Shown here one piece after another: positions 63,637 through 64,000 of a DNA stretch of 64,000 nt. The notes beneath the pieces are model-generated. The model was given only the letters and a program-made list of their open reading frames with translations. It ran no database searches and was not told the DNA's origin. The stretch comes from Pseudomonas fluorescens (lineage in GTDB: Bacteria; Pseudomonadota; Gammaproteobacteria; Pseudomonadales; Pseudomonadaceae), in assembly GCF_000967965.1 (NCBI RefSeq), contig NZ_LACC01000029.1, positions 1 through 64,000 of the forward strand, in the 5' to 3' direction. Made by a program: the position numbers and the translations under genes. Each line of letters opens with the position of its first letter. The stretch's first letter is position 1.

Positions 63637-64000
63637 CTACTTTTCTTTGATCGCTGTGCTGTCCGTGACTTTGAAGCGCAGCACGCCGATGACCTGGCCA
63701 TCTTCGGTCAGCACCCGAACCTGCCATTTGCCGACCGGGTTGCCCGGGAAATTCTCCTTGTGGGTCCAGGCCCGGTAACCTTCCTTGCGCCCGCCGCGAA
63801 TATCCAGAGGGATGCGGTCGACCTCTTTACCGTTGAACTGCCAGACGTGATAAATCCGCTCGTCCAGGCCACGCGGGGCGTTGATCGCGGTGTACGCGTA
63901 GAGCCCGCCATTGCGGATCTGCTCAGCACTGACTTCGTCGAGGCTGGCGCCAGGCGTGCGGTCCTGCATTTGCGTGCTGATGGCCACGTCGGTCATCCAC
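63637..64000 (-). CDS. DUF2914-type C-terminal fragment (truncated at window edge)
   Basis: The open frame continues beyond 64000, so the N-terminus lies outside. The visible part has RIYHVWQFNGKEVDRIPLDI, GYRAWTHKENFPGNPVGKWQ and VLTEDGQVIGVLRFKV, typical of a DUF2914 C-terminal domain found in membrane proteins. The ATG at 63996 is internal. Confidence 0.75.
   Translation of the reverse strand, partial: WMTDVAISTQMQDRTPGASLDEVSAEQIRNGGLYAYTAINAPRGLDERIYHVWQFNGKEVDRIPLDIRGGRKEGYRAWTHKENFPGNPVGKWQVRVLTEDGQVIGVLRFKVTDSTAIKEK

Overview
The window is a 64 kb stretch of chromosome from a Pseudomonas of the fluorescens group. The evidence is the gene content and order: trpBA/trpI, algB-kinB-ampDh2, a dgcH-like gene, dsbA-cc4-c5, engB-ersA-polA, thrB, znuA/zur-znuCB, metNIQ, the aa3 cytochrome oxidase cluster, and many loci that match small P. 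aeruginosa PAO1 PA00xx and PA54xx-PA55xx families. Supporting signs are about 60% GC and fluorescens-type REP palindromes (core GAGCGAGCTTGCTCGC). The set suggests a region near the replication origin. Species cannot be fixed from the sequence.

Layout. (1) 1-6 kb: tail of an unknown gene, a CoA-transferase/acetyl-CoA hydrolase, two small DUF1127 genes sharing an upstream motif, three tandem secreted DUF2388 proteins, and a large periplasmic HExxH/DUF4105 protein overlapping the third. (2) 6-9.1 kb: trpBA divergent from its LysR activator gene trpI. (3) 9.1-14 kb: small stress or envelope genes (DUF883, dodecin, two DUF1161 genes flanking a luciferase-like monooxygenase and a broken osmC remnant), two related lipoproteins, and an aminopeptidase. 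(4) 14-18 kb: SpmA/SpmB-like membrane protein, gltP, a gene-poor stretch, and small membrane proteins. (5) 18.4-27 kb: the AlgB/KinB two-component system, an EAL phosphodiesterase, AmpDh2, a GGDEF diguanylate cyclase and an EEP nuclease. (6) 27-33 kb: dsbA, cytochromes c4 and c5, engB, the ErsA small RNA with a recognisable AlgU-type promoter, and polA. (7) 33-41 kb: DUF2782, thrB, the zinc uptake cluster with a Zur-like site, a lipoprotein and metNIQ. (8) 41-50 kb: the aa3 cytochrome c oxidase structural and assembly genes. (9) 50-56 kb: SulP transporter, beta-carbonic anhydrase, a radical SAM gene with a near-perfect LexA box, two unrecognised AT-rich genes, and a TpbA-like phosphatase. (10) 56-64 kb: yheV-prlC, gamma-carbonic anhydrase, a HAD phosphatase, and an MCE-type lipid ABC transporter operon, ending in a truncated DUF2914-type gene.

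How the genes work together. Most genes are core metabolism or housekeeping: tryptophan and threonine synthesis, zinc and methionine uptake, respiration and replication. Envelope and signalling genes are prominent: AlgB/KinB, AlgU-driven ErsA, AmpDh2, DsbA, one EAL and one GGDEF protein, a TpbA-like phosphatase and an MCE transporter. The least understood parts are the DUF2388/DUF4105 locus (2.9-5.9 kb) and the two low-GC genes at 54.7-55.6 kb. No phage, insertion sequence, CRISPR array, rRNA or tRNA gene was seen.
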